Shown: piece after piece, positions 1 through 7,484 of the stretch
How the letters are laid out: the number at the start of each line of letters is the position of its first letter
How positions within the stretch are numbered: the first letter of the stretch is position 1
Source: Candidatus Desantisiibacteriota bacterium
Lineage (GTDB): Bacteria > JACRDZ01
DNA: 20,862 bases
NCBI GenBank assembly: GCA_016209155.1
Contig: JACQWU010000016.1
Coordinates: 1 to 20,862 of the forward strand
Direction of reading: 5' to 3'
Notes under the pieces: model-generated
What the model saw: only the letters and a program-made list of their open reading frames with translations
Told to the model about the DNA's origin: nothing
The model's database searches: none
Program-made: the position numbers and the translations under genes

Positions 1-258
1 CTTATCGAACTGAAAAGAAAAGGATACGATATAAACGCACCCGGTCTTAATGGAATAGGTTACAAGGAACTATACGGATATCTGAATGACGAATACTCAT
101 TAATTAAAGCGATTGAACTTATTAAGCAAAACACAAGAAGATACGCCAAACGTCAAATGACATGGTCTAATCATATGGAAGGGATTACATGGTTTGATAT
201 TGATAATGAAACTAATTATGAAGAAATTGCGGATAGAATAATTAAGGAGATAAAATGA
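1..258 (+). CDS. miaA: tRNA dimethylallyltransferase (MiaA), C-terminal part, 5' end outside window
   Basis: This is the last 85 codons of a gene that begins before the window. MiaA transfers a dimethylallyl group to N6 of A37 in tRNAs reading UNN codons. The visible part contains the family's conserved C-terminal stretch: GLNGIGYKELYGYL, then AIELIKQNTRRYAKRQMTW, which contributes to tRNA and pyrophosphate binding. The protein ends shortly after this block, as is usual for short bacterial MiaA. Its TGA stop overlaps the ATG of the next gene by four bases (ATGA), so the two are probably co-transcribed and translationally coupled. The match to the conserved C-terminal block is close, so I am confident of the family. 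Confidence 0.93.
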   Translation, partial: LIELKRKGYDINAPGLNGIGYKELYGYLNDEYSLIKAIELIKQNTRRYAKRQMTWSNHMEGITWFDIDNETNYEEIADRIIKEIK

Positions 259-1505
259 ACATATATTTTTATATCATATTAATATCACTCGTCGGGATTC
301 ATATTCTGGACTCGTTATCTTTGTGGATGAATCTCTCTTTTCTTTCACCTGATCTTCCTGAAGAATTCAAAGATGTCTATAGCCGTTCAGAATATATGCG
401 TTCTCAAAAATATACACGCGAACAAACTTTATTCGAAATAATAAGCTCAACTTTTGATTTATTTATTTTATTAATATTCTGGTTTTTGGGAGGATTCAAC
501 AGTCTTGATATCTGGATTCGTAATAGCGGATACCATCCAATCATAAACGGGCTTTTATATGCCGGTATTTTAATAATTGCAAAACAGATAATTACATTAC
601 CGTTTGATATTTATTCCACATTTGTTATTGAAGAAAAATTCGGGTTTAATAAAACAACTGTCCGTACATTTATTCTTGACCGCATTAAAATGTTATTATT
701 ATCGTCAATACTCGGGGGACTCATCCTTGTCAGCCTTTTATTCTTTTTTGAATGGGCGGGAGCATTTGCATGGCTCTATGGATGGGGTTTTGTAACCGTC
801 TTTACAATTATTCTTCAATTTATCGCTCCGACTTATATTTTACCTATTTTTAATAAATTCACCCCTCTTGCAGACGGTGAATTAAAAACCTCTATTATGC
901 ATTATGCTGATTCTGTTCAATTTCCCCTGCAGGGACTTTTTGTTATGGACGGGTCAAAGCGTTCTTCTAAATCCAATGCGTTTTTTACTGGATTCGGGAA
1001 GAATAAGCGGATAGCTTTGTTTGACACTCTTATCTCGAAACACACCACCGGTGAACTTGTTTCTATTCTTGCTCATGAGATTGGTCATTATAAGAAAAAA
1101 CATGTTCAAAAAAACATAATTATCTCTATAGCGGAAATGGGGATATTTTTCTTTTTGTTATCTTTTTTTATTAGTCAGCCAAAAATTTTTGATGCTTTTT
1201 TTATAAAAAACATATCAACTTATGCCGGTCTTCTGCTTTTTATGATGTTATACACACCTATTTCATTTATATTGTCTATACTAACGCAGATTTTATCAAG
1301 ACTCCATGAATATGAAGCTGACAATTTCGCCGCTCAAACCACAAATGATTCTCAAGCCCTTATTAATTCATTAAAACAACTGGCTGTTACAAACCTGTCC
1401 AATCTCACGCCGCATCCATTTTATGTTTTTTTACATTATTCACATCCGCCGCTTCTGCAAAGAATTTTAAATTTGAGAAAATATGGAACCGGGATTAAAA
1501 CCTAA
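255..1505 (+). CDS. M48 family metalloprotease, Ste24/CAAX prenyl protease type
   Basis: This 416-residue membrane protein carries the zinc-protease motif HEIGH at residues 274-278. The third ligand motif EYEAD follows at 352-356, with E352 the likely zinc ligand. The N-terminal half is a series of hydrophobic helices matching the M48 N-terminal (CAAX_prot_N) region, with two more helices around residues 290-345. This is the Ste24 layout of a zinc site enclosed by membrane helices, with the usual length of about 410-420 residues. Bacterial members are thought to act in membrane protein quality control, because CAAX prenylation is absent in bacteria; the substrate here is unknown. A strong Shine-Dalgarno AAGGAG (244-249) sits five bases before the ATG, inside the end of miaA. 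The 3' end overlaps the convergent MFS gene by 11 bases. Confidence 0.93.
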   Translation: MNIYFYIILISLVGIHILDSLSLWMNLSFLSPDLPEEFKDVYSRSEYMRSQKYTREQTLFEIISSTFDLFILLIFWFLGGFNSLDIWIRNSGYHPIINGLLYAGILIIAKQIITLPFDIYSTFVIEEKFGFNKTTVRTFILDRIKMLLLSSILGGLILVSLLFFFEWAGAFAWLYGWGFVTVFTIILQFIAPTYILPIFNKFTPLADGELKTSIMHYADSVQFPLQGLFVMDGSKRSSKSNAFFTGFGKNKRIALFDTLISKHTTGELVSILAHEIGHYKKKHVQKNIIISIAEMGIFFFLLSFFISQPKIFDAFFIKNISTYAGLLLFMMLYTPISFILSILTQILSRLHEYEADNFAAQTTNDSQALINSLKQLAVTNLSNLTPHPFYVFLHYSHPPLLQRILNLRKYGTGIKT

Positions 1506-2814
1506 TAGTCTTTCGTTCAATTCCAAGATGCGGTCTTATCCCGATTATGCTGTAAAACAGATGAATACTTTTAATTTTTTCAACATTTCTAACTTCTTTT
1601 ATTTTCGATGTCAGAAGTAAAGCCGCAAAAAATCTCAATATTGCAGAAAATAAAAGAAGAGTAAAAAATCTATTCCCGAATACCGGCGGCAGTTTCTGCA
1701 ATAAGAAACCTCCTGAAATCGCACCGGCGCATAAAAATAAACCATTGAACACATTAAAATAAGCGATACATCTTATTCTTTTTGCGGGAGTTACAGCATC
1801 AAAAATAAAATTCGATGTACATAAATTAAACCCTGCCCATACAAAACCCGCTACTATCTGACATAAGATTAAAAATACCGGATCAGGGCTTATTATCCAT
1901 AGAGCAGGGATAATGCAGATAATTCTGGAACAAAATTTAATTATTTTAATATTCCCTATTTTATCAGCATGCCTTCCCCACCGGCTCATTGAAATATAGA
2001 CAGTTAATGTTGAAGTTGCTGTAATAACAGTATAAAGGATATAACTAAATTGTAAATTTTTAAGCAAATACACAGCAAAAAACGGGGCAACTATATTTAC
2101 TGAAAAATTCATCATTGATACAAATAAAACAAATTTTGCAAAATTACTGCTTCTTATCTGTGATACAAAATCAAACAAATCAAAATAATTATCTTTATGA
2201 TATTGTATTTTCGGTTCATACATCAAGCTTAAAAAATACCAGGAAATCAGTCTAAATATAAATGCTGAAATAAAAATAATGCCAAAGCCTGTAAAAACAT
2301 TAATACCTTTAAAAAAATGGAGCAATAATCCTGCTGAGATGGAAGCAAAAACCATAACAAATCCCATGACTTTATTTCTCCATCCGAAATATTCTCCTCT
2401 TCTATCTTGAGACACCAGGTCGGACATAAGACTTCCCCATACAGGAGTGACAAATGCACCGAAGGAAGTATAAAACGCAACAAATAAAATAATAATAAAA
2501 ATATTTGTTCCTTTATTTAAAGCTATAATACCTAAAAAAAGAAGTACGAGAGCCTGTAAAAAAACAAAAAAAGTAATTATTTTTTTCCTTGATTTCACTT
2601 TCTCGGCAATATCAGCAGTCTTAAGCTGGATCATGGATGCAAATAAATTCGGAACAGCATTAAGTATCCCTATCTGCGCTGCTGTAGCATTCAGAAGCAG
2701 AAGAAACGGAGTAAAATATTCCTGAGTAAAACCCACCATACTGCTTGCGAATATTCCATCCAGCAAGGAAAATTTCATAGTTTTATTTATTAATATATCT
2801 TTTTTATTGTTCAT
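1495..2814 (-). CDS. MFS transporter, substrate unknown
   Basis: This 439-residue protein is very hydrophobic, with about twelve predicted membrane helices typical of the major facilitator superfamily. A motif-A-like loop, TADIAEKVKSRKKI, lies between helices 2 and 3, and a second copy, WGRHADKIGNIKI, lies in the C-terminal half; this pseudo-symmetric pair is characteristic of the fold. Acidic and arginine residues in SDLVSQDRRGEYFGWRNK fit the cytoplasmic end of helices 4-5. Nothing in the sequence fixes the substrate. The ATG at 2814 has no clear Shine-Dalgarno; the next Met, at residue 13, has none either, so I kept the longer form. It is transcribed divergently from the ABC-F gene, and its 3' end overlaps the M48 protease gene by 11 bases. 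Confidence 0.9.
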   Translation of the reverse strand: MNNKKDILINKTMKFSLLDGIFASSMVGFTQEYFTPFLLLLNATAAQIGILNAVPNLFASMIQLKTADIAEKVKSRKKIITFFVFLQALVLLFLGIIALNKGTNIFIIILFVAFYTSFGAFVTPVWGSLMSDLVSQDRRGEYFGWRNKVMGFVMVFASISAGLLLHFFKGINVFTGFGIIFISAFIFRLISWYFLSLMYEPKIQYHKDNYFDLFDFVSQIRSSNFAKFVLFVSMMNFSVNIVAPFFAVYLLKNLQFSYILYTVITATSTLTVYISMSRWGRHADKIGNIKIIKFCSRIICIIPALWIISPDPVFLILCQIVAGFVWAGFNLCTSNFIFDAVTPAKRIRCIAYFNVFNGLFLCAGAISGGFLLQKLPPVFGNRFFTLLLFSAILRFFAALLLTSKIKEVRNVEKIKSIHLFYSIIGIRPHLGIERKTIRF

Positions 2815-2856
2815 ATTTTAAAATAATAATCTTTTAATTTTTTTTTGGCAATAGGA

Positions 2857-2889
2857 ATGTTTTTATTCTTTACAAAAAGCAAAAAATAG
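2857..2889 (+). other. Possible short leader ORF upstream of the ABC-F gene
   Basis: An ATG-to-TAG frame encodes MFLFFTKSKK just before the inverted repeat upstream of the ABC-F gene. Ribosome-protecting ABC-F genes are often controlled by attenuation through a short leader peptide, so the position is suggestive. Against it, AGGA sits almost directly against the ATG, and the frame overlaps a good sigma70-like promoter (2869-2897), which would place the transcript start downstream of it. Only one of the two readings can hold. Confidence 0.2.
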
Positions 2890-2897
2890 TTTATATT
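2869..2897 (+). promoter_or_regulatory. Candidate sigma70 promoter for the ABC-F gene
   Basis: TTTACA (2869-2874), a 17-base spacer and TATATT (2892-2897) make a good match to the housekeeping consensus. Transcription would begin near 2904, inside the left arm of the inverted repeat, about 40 bases before the ATG. The region is AT-rich, so a chance match is possible. Confidence 0.45.
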
Positions 2898-2940
2898 TAT
2901 ACCCTTTATTACAACAACAGACAACAGATAAAGGGTATAA
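2897..2940 (+). promoter_or_regulatory. Perfect 13-bp inverted repeat before the ABC-F start
   Basis: TTATACCCTTTAT (2897-2909) and its exact reverse complement ATAAAGGGTATAA (2928-2940) flank an 18-base loop rich in CAA and ACA. The right arm contains AAGGG (2931-2935), the only Shine-Dalgarno-like sequence before the ATG at 2945, so an RNA hairpin would hide the ribosome site. Alternatively it is a DNA operator spanning the -10 and start region. The symmetry is seen directly; either function is inference. Confidence 0.6.
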
Positions 2941-2944
2941 AATT

Positions 2945-4558
2945 ATGATTACGGTAAACAATGTATTTTTACGATATGGACAGCGTGAACTTTTTTCTAA
3001 TGTGAATATTATATTTACCCCGGGAAATTGTTACGGACTGATAGGTGCAAATGGAACAGGGAAATCAACATTTTTAAAAATCCTTTCAGGTGAAATTGAG
3101 CCCACTAAAGGTGATATTGCCATACCTCCGGGCAAAAGGGTTTCCAGTTTAAAACAGGACCAGTTCGCATTTGATGAGTACACGGTTTTAACAACTGTTC
3201 TAATGGGGCATAAAAAACTGTATGAAATCATGAAAGAAAAAGATAATATCTATGCAAAAGCGGATTTTTCTGATGCTGACGGGATACGTGTTTCAGAGCT
3301 TGAAACTGAGTTTGACGAACTAAATGGATGGAATGCCGAATCAGATGCTGTTAAACTGCTGAACGAACTGGGAATCCCTGAAAAGTTAAGCGAGATGAAA
3401 ATGCAGCAACTTGAAGCAGGGCAGAAGATGCGTGTGCTTTTAGCTCAGGCATTATTCGGGAACCCGGATATTCTTTTACTGGATGAACCCACCAATCATC
3501 TTGATATTGAAACAAGTATGTGGCTCGAAGAATTTTTATGTAATTTTGAAAATACAGCTATTGTTGTATCCCATGACCGCCATTTTTTAAATAAAGTCTG
3601 CACACATGTTGCGGATATAGATTTCAGCAAAATACAGCTTTATTCAGGTAATTATGACTTCTGGTATGAATCAAGCCAGCTCGCATTAAAACAGCGGGGT
3701 GAATCCAATAAAAGAATCGAAGAAAAACGAAAAGAACTGATGGAATTTATTGCGCGGTTCAGTGCTAACGCATCCAAGTCGAGGCAGGCAACCAGCCGGA
3801 AAAAAACTCTGGAAAAACTTACTCTTGACGATATCAGACCTTCTTCAAGAAAATATCCTTATATAAATTTTGAACAGGAACGCGAATCCGGAAAAAATAT
3901 TTTGCAAATTGAAAATCTGTCCAAATCAATTGACGGACAGGTAATGTTTAAAAATCTGAATATTACAGTTAATAAGGGTGATAAAATTGTTTTTGTCGGA
4001 CCTAACGACCTTGCAAAGACTACTCTATTCCAGATATTAACGGGTGAAAAAGAAGCTGACAGCGGAAAATTTGAATGGGGAGTATCAATTAAAAAAGCTT
4101 ATTATCCAAAAGACAATACCGAATATTTCAACACAGATTTGAATATCATTGACTGGCTCCGTCAGTATTCGGAAAACAAAGAGGAAAATTTTATCCGCGG
4201 ATTTCTCGGACGCATGCTTTTCTCGGGCGAAGAATCTTTAAAACCGGTTAAAGTTTTATCCGGAGGTGAAAAAGTAAGATGTATGCTTTCGCGCGTTATG
4301 CTTATGCAGCCTAATATGCTGGTCCTTGATGAGCCAAACAATCATCTGGATATGGAATCGATTACTTCTTTAAATAAAGGTCTTGAGAGATTCAAAGGTA
4401 CGATTCTATTTTCTTCTCACGATCACCAGCTTGTCGAGACCGTTGCGAACAGAATTATTGAAATAACACCAAAAGGTTATATTGACCGCGCAGATACAAC
4501 ATATGACGAATACTTAACCAATCCAAATATAAAAGAACAGTTAAAACAATTGTATTGA
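2945..4558 (+). CDS. ABC-F family ATPase, YkpA/YbiT type
   Basis: This soluble protein of 537 residues has two ATP-binding cassettes and no membrane segments, which is the ABC-F layout; members act on the ribosome as translation factors or antibiotic-protection proteins. Cassette 1 has Walker A GANGTGKS (34-41), an altered signature LEAGQ and Walker B DILLLDEPTNHLD. A charged linker with FSANASKSRQATSRKK follows, typical of this subfamily. Cassette 2 has signature LSGGEK and Walker B LVLDEPNNHLD. Its Walker A reads GPNDLAKTT (352-360): both glycines of the usual GxxGxGK are lost and the Lys kept. From memory Bacillus YkpA is similarly degenerate there, so this is probably a clade trait. A role as housekeeping factor or resistance protein cannot be told apart. 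One base separates its stop from the next gene. Confidence 0.93.
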   Translation: MITVNNVFLRYGQRELFSNVNIIFTPGNCYGLIGANGTGKSTFLKILSGEIEPTKGDIAIPPGKRVSSLKQDQFAFDEYTVLTTVLMGHKKLYEIMKEKDNIYAKADFSDADGIRVSELETEFDELNGWNAESDAVKLLNELGIPEKLSEMKMQQLEAGQKMRVLLAQALFGNPDILLLDEPTNHLDIETSMWLEEFLCNFENTAIVVSHDRHFLNKVCTHVADIDFSKIQLYSGNYDFWYESSQLALKQRGESNKRIEEKRKELMEFIARFSANASKSRQATSRKKTLEKLTLDDIRPSSRKYPYINFEQERESGKNILQIENLSKSIDGQVMFKNLNITVNKGDKIVFVGPNDLAKTTLFQILTGEKEADSGKFEWGVSIKKAYYPKDNTEYFNTDLNIIDWLRQYSENKEENFIRGFLGRMLFSGEESLKPVKVLSGGEKVRCMLSRVMLMQPNMLVLDEPNNHLDMESITSLNKGLERFKGTILFSSHDHQLVETVANRIIEITPKGYIDRADTTYDEYLTNPNIKEQLKQLY

Positions 4559-4559
4559 T

Positions 4560-5192
4560 ATGACCAAACTGCCAAATAGCCAATATTTAACATGGTTTAA
4601 TGAAATTGAAAAGATATTATGGTCTTTTTATAAACATTTTGAAAATTTATGTTCAGAGTGCGCATTATATACAATAAGCAGTGTAAAAAACAGTTCAAGA
4701 GAAAATAGATTTAACTGGTGCTGCTGCATGATCGATAACCAGGTAAATGATAACTGGGAAACTTTGAATAATGTTCAAAGTAGATTTGATAATAACTGGT
4801 ATGAAAAAATAAAAAAAAATTCTTTTGACCTGGGCAGAAACCGTATGCCGGGTAACGGCCCCTGCCCTGCTCTTGGTCCCTCAGGGTGCCTGCTAACAAA
4901 ATTAAGACCCGTAACCTGCACTACCCAGCTATGCGAAAAAATGCTGATTATATTACAAAGATTAAAGATTATTCCGGGATTTAAAAGTGTGCCCCTGCAG
5001 ATAGAAGACATCGTTCCGCTTAAAAATATTCTGCCGATCCTCTATGGATATCATAAAGATAAAAAAGTTAAGCTTGAAGAAAAACTGGAATATATCAAAG
5101 CAATAAAGGAACTGACAACCAGATTTGGAAGTATCGACAGGCAAATTCGCAAAAATATTATTAATGAAGTAATACTTGAGTTTAAAAAATAA
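4560..5192 (+). CDS. Cysteine-rich hypothetical protein, resembles YkgJ-type metal-cluster proteins
   Basis: This 210-residue protein is not a family I recognise with certainty. It carries nine cysteines in a patterned array: C31 and C34 (CSEC), C54-56 (WCCCM), C102 and C110 (GPCPALGPSGC), and C120 and C125 (RPVTCTTQLC). The order CxxC, CC, GPCP, GC, RPxxC recalls the YkgJ/CxxCxxCC zinc- or iron-binding family, in which a Cys cluster is followed by a GPCPFL...C...RPxxC block. No signal peptide or membrane segment is visible, so it is probably cytoplasmic. The ATG lies one base after the ABC-F stop and has no evident ribosome site of its own, pointing to translational coupling. Its 3' end overlaps the convergent radical SAM gene by 11 bases. 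Confidence 0.8.
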   Translation: MTKLPNSQYLTWFNEIEKILWSFYKHFENLCSECALYTISSVKNSSRENRFNWCCCMIDNQVNDNWETLNNVQSRFDNNWYEKIKKNSFDLGRNRMPGNGPCPALGPSGCLLTKLRPVTCTTQLCEKMLIILQRLKIIPGFKSVPLQIEDIVPLKNILPILYGYHKDKKVKLEEKLEYIKAIKELTTRFGSIDRQIRKNIINEVILEFKK

Positions 5193-6444
5193 AAATTTCT
5201 TTTATATTATCTATACATCTTATTTTTACTCCAATAACTTTTGAAACTTCCGGAATGCTGTAGTCATCCAGGAATTTTTTATTATCATTCAGCATTATAC
5301 TGTTAATAATAATTTCATCACCCATGTCTTTGCCTTTTAGATTCTTTATTAAATCACTTCCTGTTATTAACCCGGTTACTGTTACTGTATCACCAAAAAA
5401 ATAATTTTTAATTGGAAAAACTTTGATAGAAGTAAATCTTTTTAATATTTTTTTTAAATATGGATAGATTGACTCGCCGCATGCAAGGGTAGCATTTCCA
5501 TTATATTTTAATTTACATCCTTTTAGCTCGTTTGCCTCGTCAAGGAGCATCCTTACAAGACCAACGCCGTTTTCGGATGCTTCAAAATTTTCATAATATG
5601 ATGTTTTCGGGATATCGTAACCTGCTTTTACAAGAAATTCATCCGCAATAAACACAAAGGTGTTTTCCGATTTTTTTTTAAACTCTTTACCTTTATTTAA
5701 AACATAGTCGCAAATCTTAATGCTTTCATCTTTATTATAAGGCTTCAATCCGGTTTTATTATATTTTGTTATTCCGACAGGAACAATTGAAAGGCTTTGA
5801 ACATAAGGAAACATATCCGCTAAATCCTCTACTGTTTTTTCAAGAATTTTTCCGTCATTTACTCCCGGTACCAAAACCGCCTGCGTATGAAGCTGTATCC
5901 CGCCGCCGGTAAGTTTTTGTATATTTTTCAATATATTACCTGCATCCGGATTTTTGAGGAGTTTTATCCTTACAGAAGGGTCTGTTGCATGGACGGAAAT
6001 GTATAAAGGGGATAATTTCATTCTGATTATATAATCTATTTCTTTATCTTTTATACCGGAAAGAGTCATGTAACTTCCATATAAAAAAGAAGTTCTGTAA
6101 TCCTCATCTTTTATATAAACGCTTTTTCTCATTCCGCGCGGCATTTGGTTTACAAAGCAGAATATACAATTATTTTTACATGTTTTAACATTATCAAAAA
6201 TATTCTGAGTAAATTTAATTCCGATATCTTCAAATTCATCTTTTTCTATTTTAAATTCCCATACTTCATTTTCTACCGGTTTTAATATTTCAAGAGTAAG
6301 AAACTCTTTCGATATCTCATGGTCATATTCAATAATATCATGTATCTGTTTACCATCTATACTTATCAGGAAATGTCCTGCGTCGATCCCAAGCTCTTCT
6401 GCAATACTATCTTTAACAATTTCCGATATTTCACAATTTACCAT
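5182..6444 (-). CDS. DUF512 radical SAM domain protein
   Basis: The 420 residues begin with a PDZ-like segment (about 5-55: GIDAGHFLISIDGKQIHD). The radical SAM cluster motif follows as C89, C93 and C96 in CKNNCIFCFVNQMPRGMR, then GSYMTLSG and YISVHATDP as expected for the SAM-binding barrel. The C-terminal third, with GNATLACGE and DTVTVTGLITG, is the DUF512 domain. Together these match the widespread DUF512/TIGR03279 family, whose reaction is unknown as far as I know; some members sit next to the GTPase gene der. Length is normal. GGAG (6452-6455) sits seven bases before the ATG. It lies downstream of the cyclophilin gene on the same strand, separated by the palindromic element at 6466-6531, and overlaps the preceding convergent gene by 11 bases. 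Confidence 0.9.
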   Translation of the reverse strand: MVNCEISEIVKDSIAEELGIDAGHFLISIDGKQIHDIIEYDHEISKEFLTLEILKPVENEVWEFKIEKDEFEDIGIKFTQNIFDNVKTCKNNCIFCFVNQMPRGMRKSVYIKDEDYRTSFLYGSYMTLSGIKDKEIDYIIRMKLSPLYISVHATDPSVRIKLLKNPDAGNILKNIQKLTGGGIQLHTQAVLVPGVNDGKILEKTVEDLADMFPYVQSLSIVPVGITKYNKTGLKPYNKDESIKICDYVLNKGKEFKKKSENTFVFIADEFLVKAGYDIPKTSYYENFEASENGVGLVRMLLDEANELKGCKLKYNGNATLACGESIYPYLKKILKRFTSIKVFPIKNYFFGDTVTVTGLITGSDLIKNLKGKDMGDEIIINSIMLNDNKKFLDDYSIPEVSKVIGVKIRCIDNIKEIFIF

Positions 6445-6465
6445 CTATTTACTCCGAATTTTTAT

Positions 6466-6531
6466 TGTAGGGGGCTGATTTATCAAGCCCATTTTTCAGC
6501 GTTTTCGGGTTCGATAAATCGAACCCCTACA
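6466..6531. repeat. Paired palindromic element (REP- or MITE-like)
   Basis: The outer 25-base arms (6466-6490 and 6507-6531) are imperfect inverted copies: both have TGTAGGGG at the outer end, a GATTTATC core and CCC at the inner end. Each arm is itself a palindrome, GGGCT-GATTTATC-AAGCCC on the left and GGGTTCGAT-AA-ATCGAACCC on the right. Where the arms differ, each remains self-complementary. The element fills nearly the whole gap between the cyclophilin stop and the DUF512 gene start. It may also act as a transcript-end or stabilising hairpin. Confidence 0.7.
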
Positions 6532-6545
6532 TTATTATCTAATAT

Positions 6546-7175
6546 TCATGGTACTTCATGATGTGCTTTTATAATTGTCTGAGGAGATTTGGGTTTATCA
6601 TTTGAATCAGTTGATATATCTTCAATTTTTTGAACAACATCATAGCTCTCCTTATTTATTACCTGGCCAAATATAGTATGCTTCATATTAAGCCATAAGG
6701 CTTTACCTGTTGTAATAAAAAATTGACTGCCGTTTGTCCCCGGTCCTGCATTTGCCATCGCCACAAGCCCGGGTCTGTCAAAAGTTACAGAACTTGTAAC
6801 TTCATCTTCAAAATTTCCTCCCCATATTGATTCTCCACCCATACCTGTTCCTGTCGGATCTCCGCCCTGAATCATAAAACCCGGAATAACTCTATGAAAT
6901 ATAATTCCGTTATAATAACCTTTTTTAACAAGCCCAACAAAATTTTCACAAGCTTTAGGTGCAATATCTCTAAAGAGCCTTATTTCGATATTCCCCTGAT
7001 TTGTCTCAAGAATAACTAATTCTTCTTTGATGGTTTTTTTATCCTTACCCGCATCTTTTGAATTATCATGCAAGCGTTCAACCTTTTCCTTTTTACTGCC
7101 TCCTGAGTCATCAGCGCATGCATTAATCATTAAACCTATTGCAATTAAAATAATTAACAAACTTATTTTTTTCAT
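6546..7175 (-). CDS. Peptidylprolyl isomerase, cyclophilin type, lipoprotein
   Basis: The 209-residue protein starts at MKKISLLIILIAIGLMINAC, a lipoprotein signal whose lipobox INAC puts the lipidated Cys at residue 20. A polar linker of about 35 residues follows, then a complete cyclophilin domain: VILETNQGNIEIRLF, FHRVIPGFMIQGGDPTGTG with the catalytic Arg, MANAGPGTNGSQFFIT and HTIFGQV. It should catalyse cis-trans isomerisation of prolyl bonds in the periplasm, anchored to a membrane. The reading frame is open for 20 codons further upstream (to 7235), but GGAGGAGA (7181-7188) lies five bases before the ATG at 7175 and the signal starts there, so the shorter start is preferred. No broken or missing motif is visible. 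Confidence 0.93.
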   Translation of the reverse strand: MKKISLLIILIAIGLMINACADDSGGSKKEKVERLHDNSKDAGKDKKTIKEELVILETNQGNIEIRLFRDIAPKACENFVGLVKKGYYNGIIFHRVIPGFMIQGGDPTGTGMGGESIWGGNFEDEVTSSVTFDRPGLVAMANAGPGTNGSQFFITTGKALWLNMKHTIFGQVINKESYDVVQKIEDISTDSNDKPKSPQTIIKAHHEVP

Positions 7176-7322
7176 AAATCTCTCCTCCATTTCGTAACTA
7201 CTTAAAAATATATCATAGCAAAAATACAAAAACAATATTTATCTTATTAATTCAGGTGTTTAGACTGAAGGTGGAAAGTTTCTAAGTACAACAAAAATAA
7301 TTACTCTTATACATTAAAACAT

Positions 7323-7351
7323 TTGACGATTTTTCTGAAAAATGATAAATT
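7323..7351 (+). promoter_or_regulatory. Weak candidate promoter for acetyl-CoA synthetase
   Basis: TTGACG (7323-7328), a 17-base spacer and TAAATT (7346-7351) resemble a sigma70 promoter, the -10 matching at four of six positions. If used, the whole heptad array would lie in the 5' untranslated leader. Confidence 0.3.
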
Positions 7352-7365
7352 GTTAAAATAATAAT

Positions 7366-7469
7366 AATAAGCAATGAGCAATGAGCAATGAGTAATGATC
7401 AATGAGTAATGAGCAATGAGTAATGAGTTTAAAATATTTTAACCCATTGCTCATTACTCATTGCTTATT
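7366..7469. repeat. Heptanucleotide array with inverted copy and central palindrome
   Basis: Eight tandem 7-mers of form (G/T)(C/T)AATGA run from 7371 to 7426. Three inverted units lie at 7444-7464. The outer arms, 7366-7390 and 7445-7469, are inverted repeats over 25 bases with one mismatch. An alternative perfect 15-base stem pairs 7413-7427 with 7450-7464. The loop contains the perfect palindrome TTAAAATATTTTAA (7429-7442). The array ends 15 bases before the ATG of the acetyl-CoA synthetase gene. Confidence 0.85.
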
Positions 7470-7484
7470 TTCAGAGTTGGAATT

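Larger units (their letters stand above)
7176..7484. other. Divergent intergenic region, 309 bases
   Basis: This gap separates the cyclophilin gene (-) from the acetyl-CoA synthetase gene (+). It holds the cyclophilin ribosome site, a possible promoter at 7323-7351 and the heptad array with its inverted copy at 7366-7469. I see no coding frame with a plausible start and no RNA gene in it. Confidence 0.8.

Noticed and set aside
7176-7235. Longer start for the cyclophilin at 7235
   Set aside because: The strong ribosome site and lipoprotein signal both point to the ATG at 7175; the extension would bury the signal peptide.
7371-7464. Heptad array as a CRISPR or iteron origin
   Set aside because: There are no spacers between units and no cas, replication or DnaA-box features nearby.
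7461-7484. TTG start at 7461 for the acetyl-CoA synthetase
   Set aside because: It lies inside the inverted repeat and adds residues without family support; the ATG at 7485 fits the conserved N-terminus.
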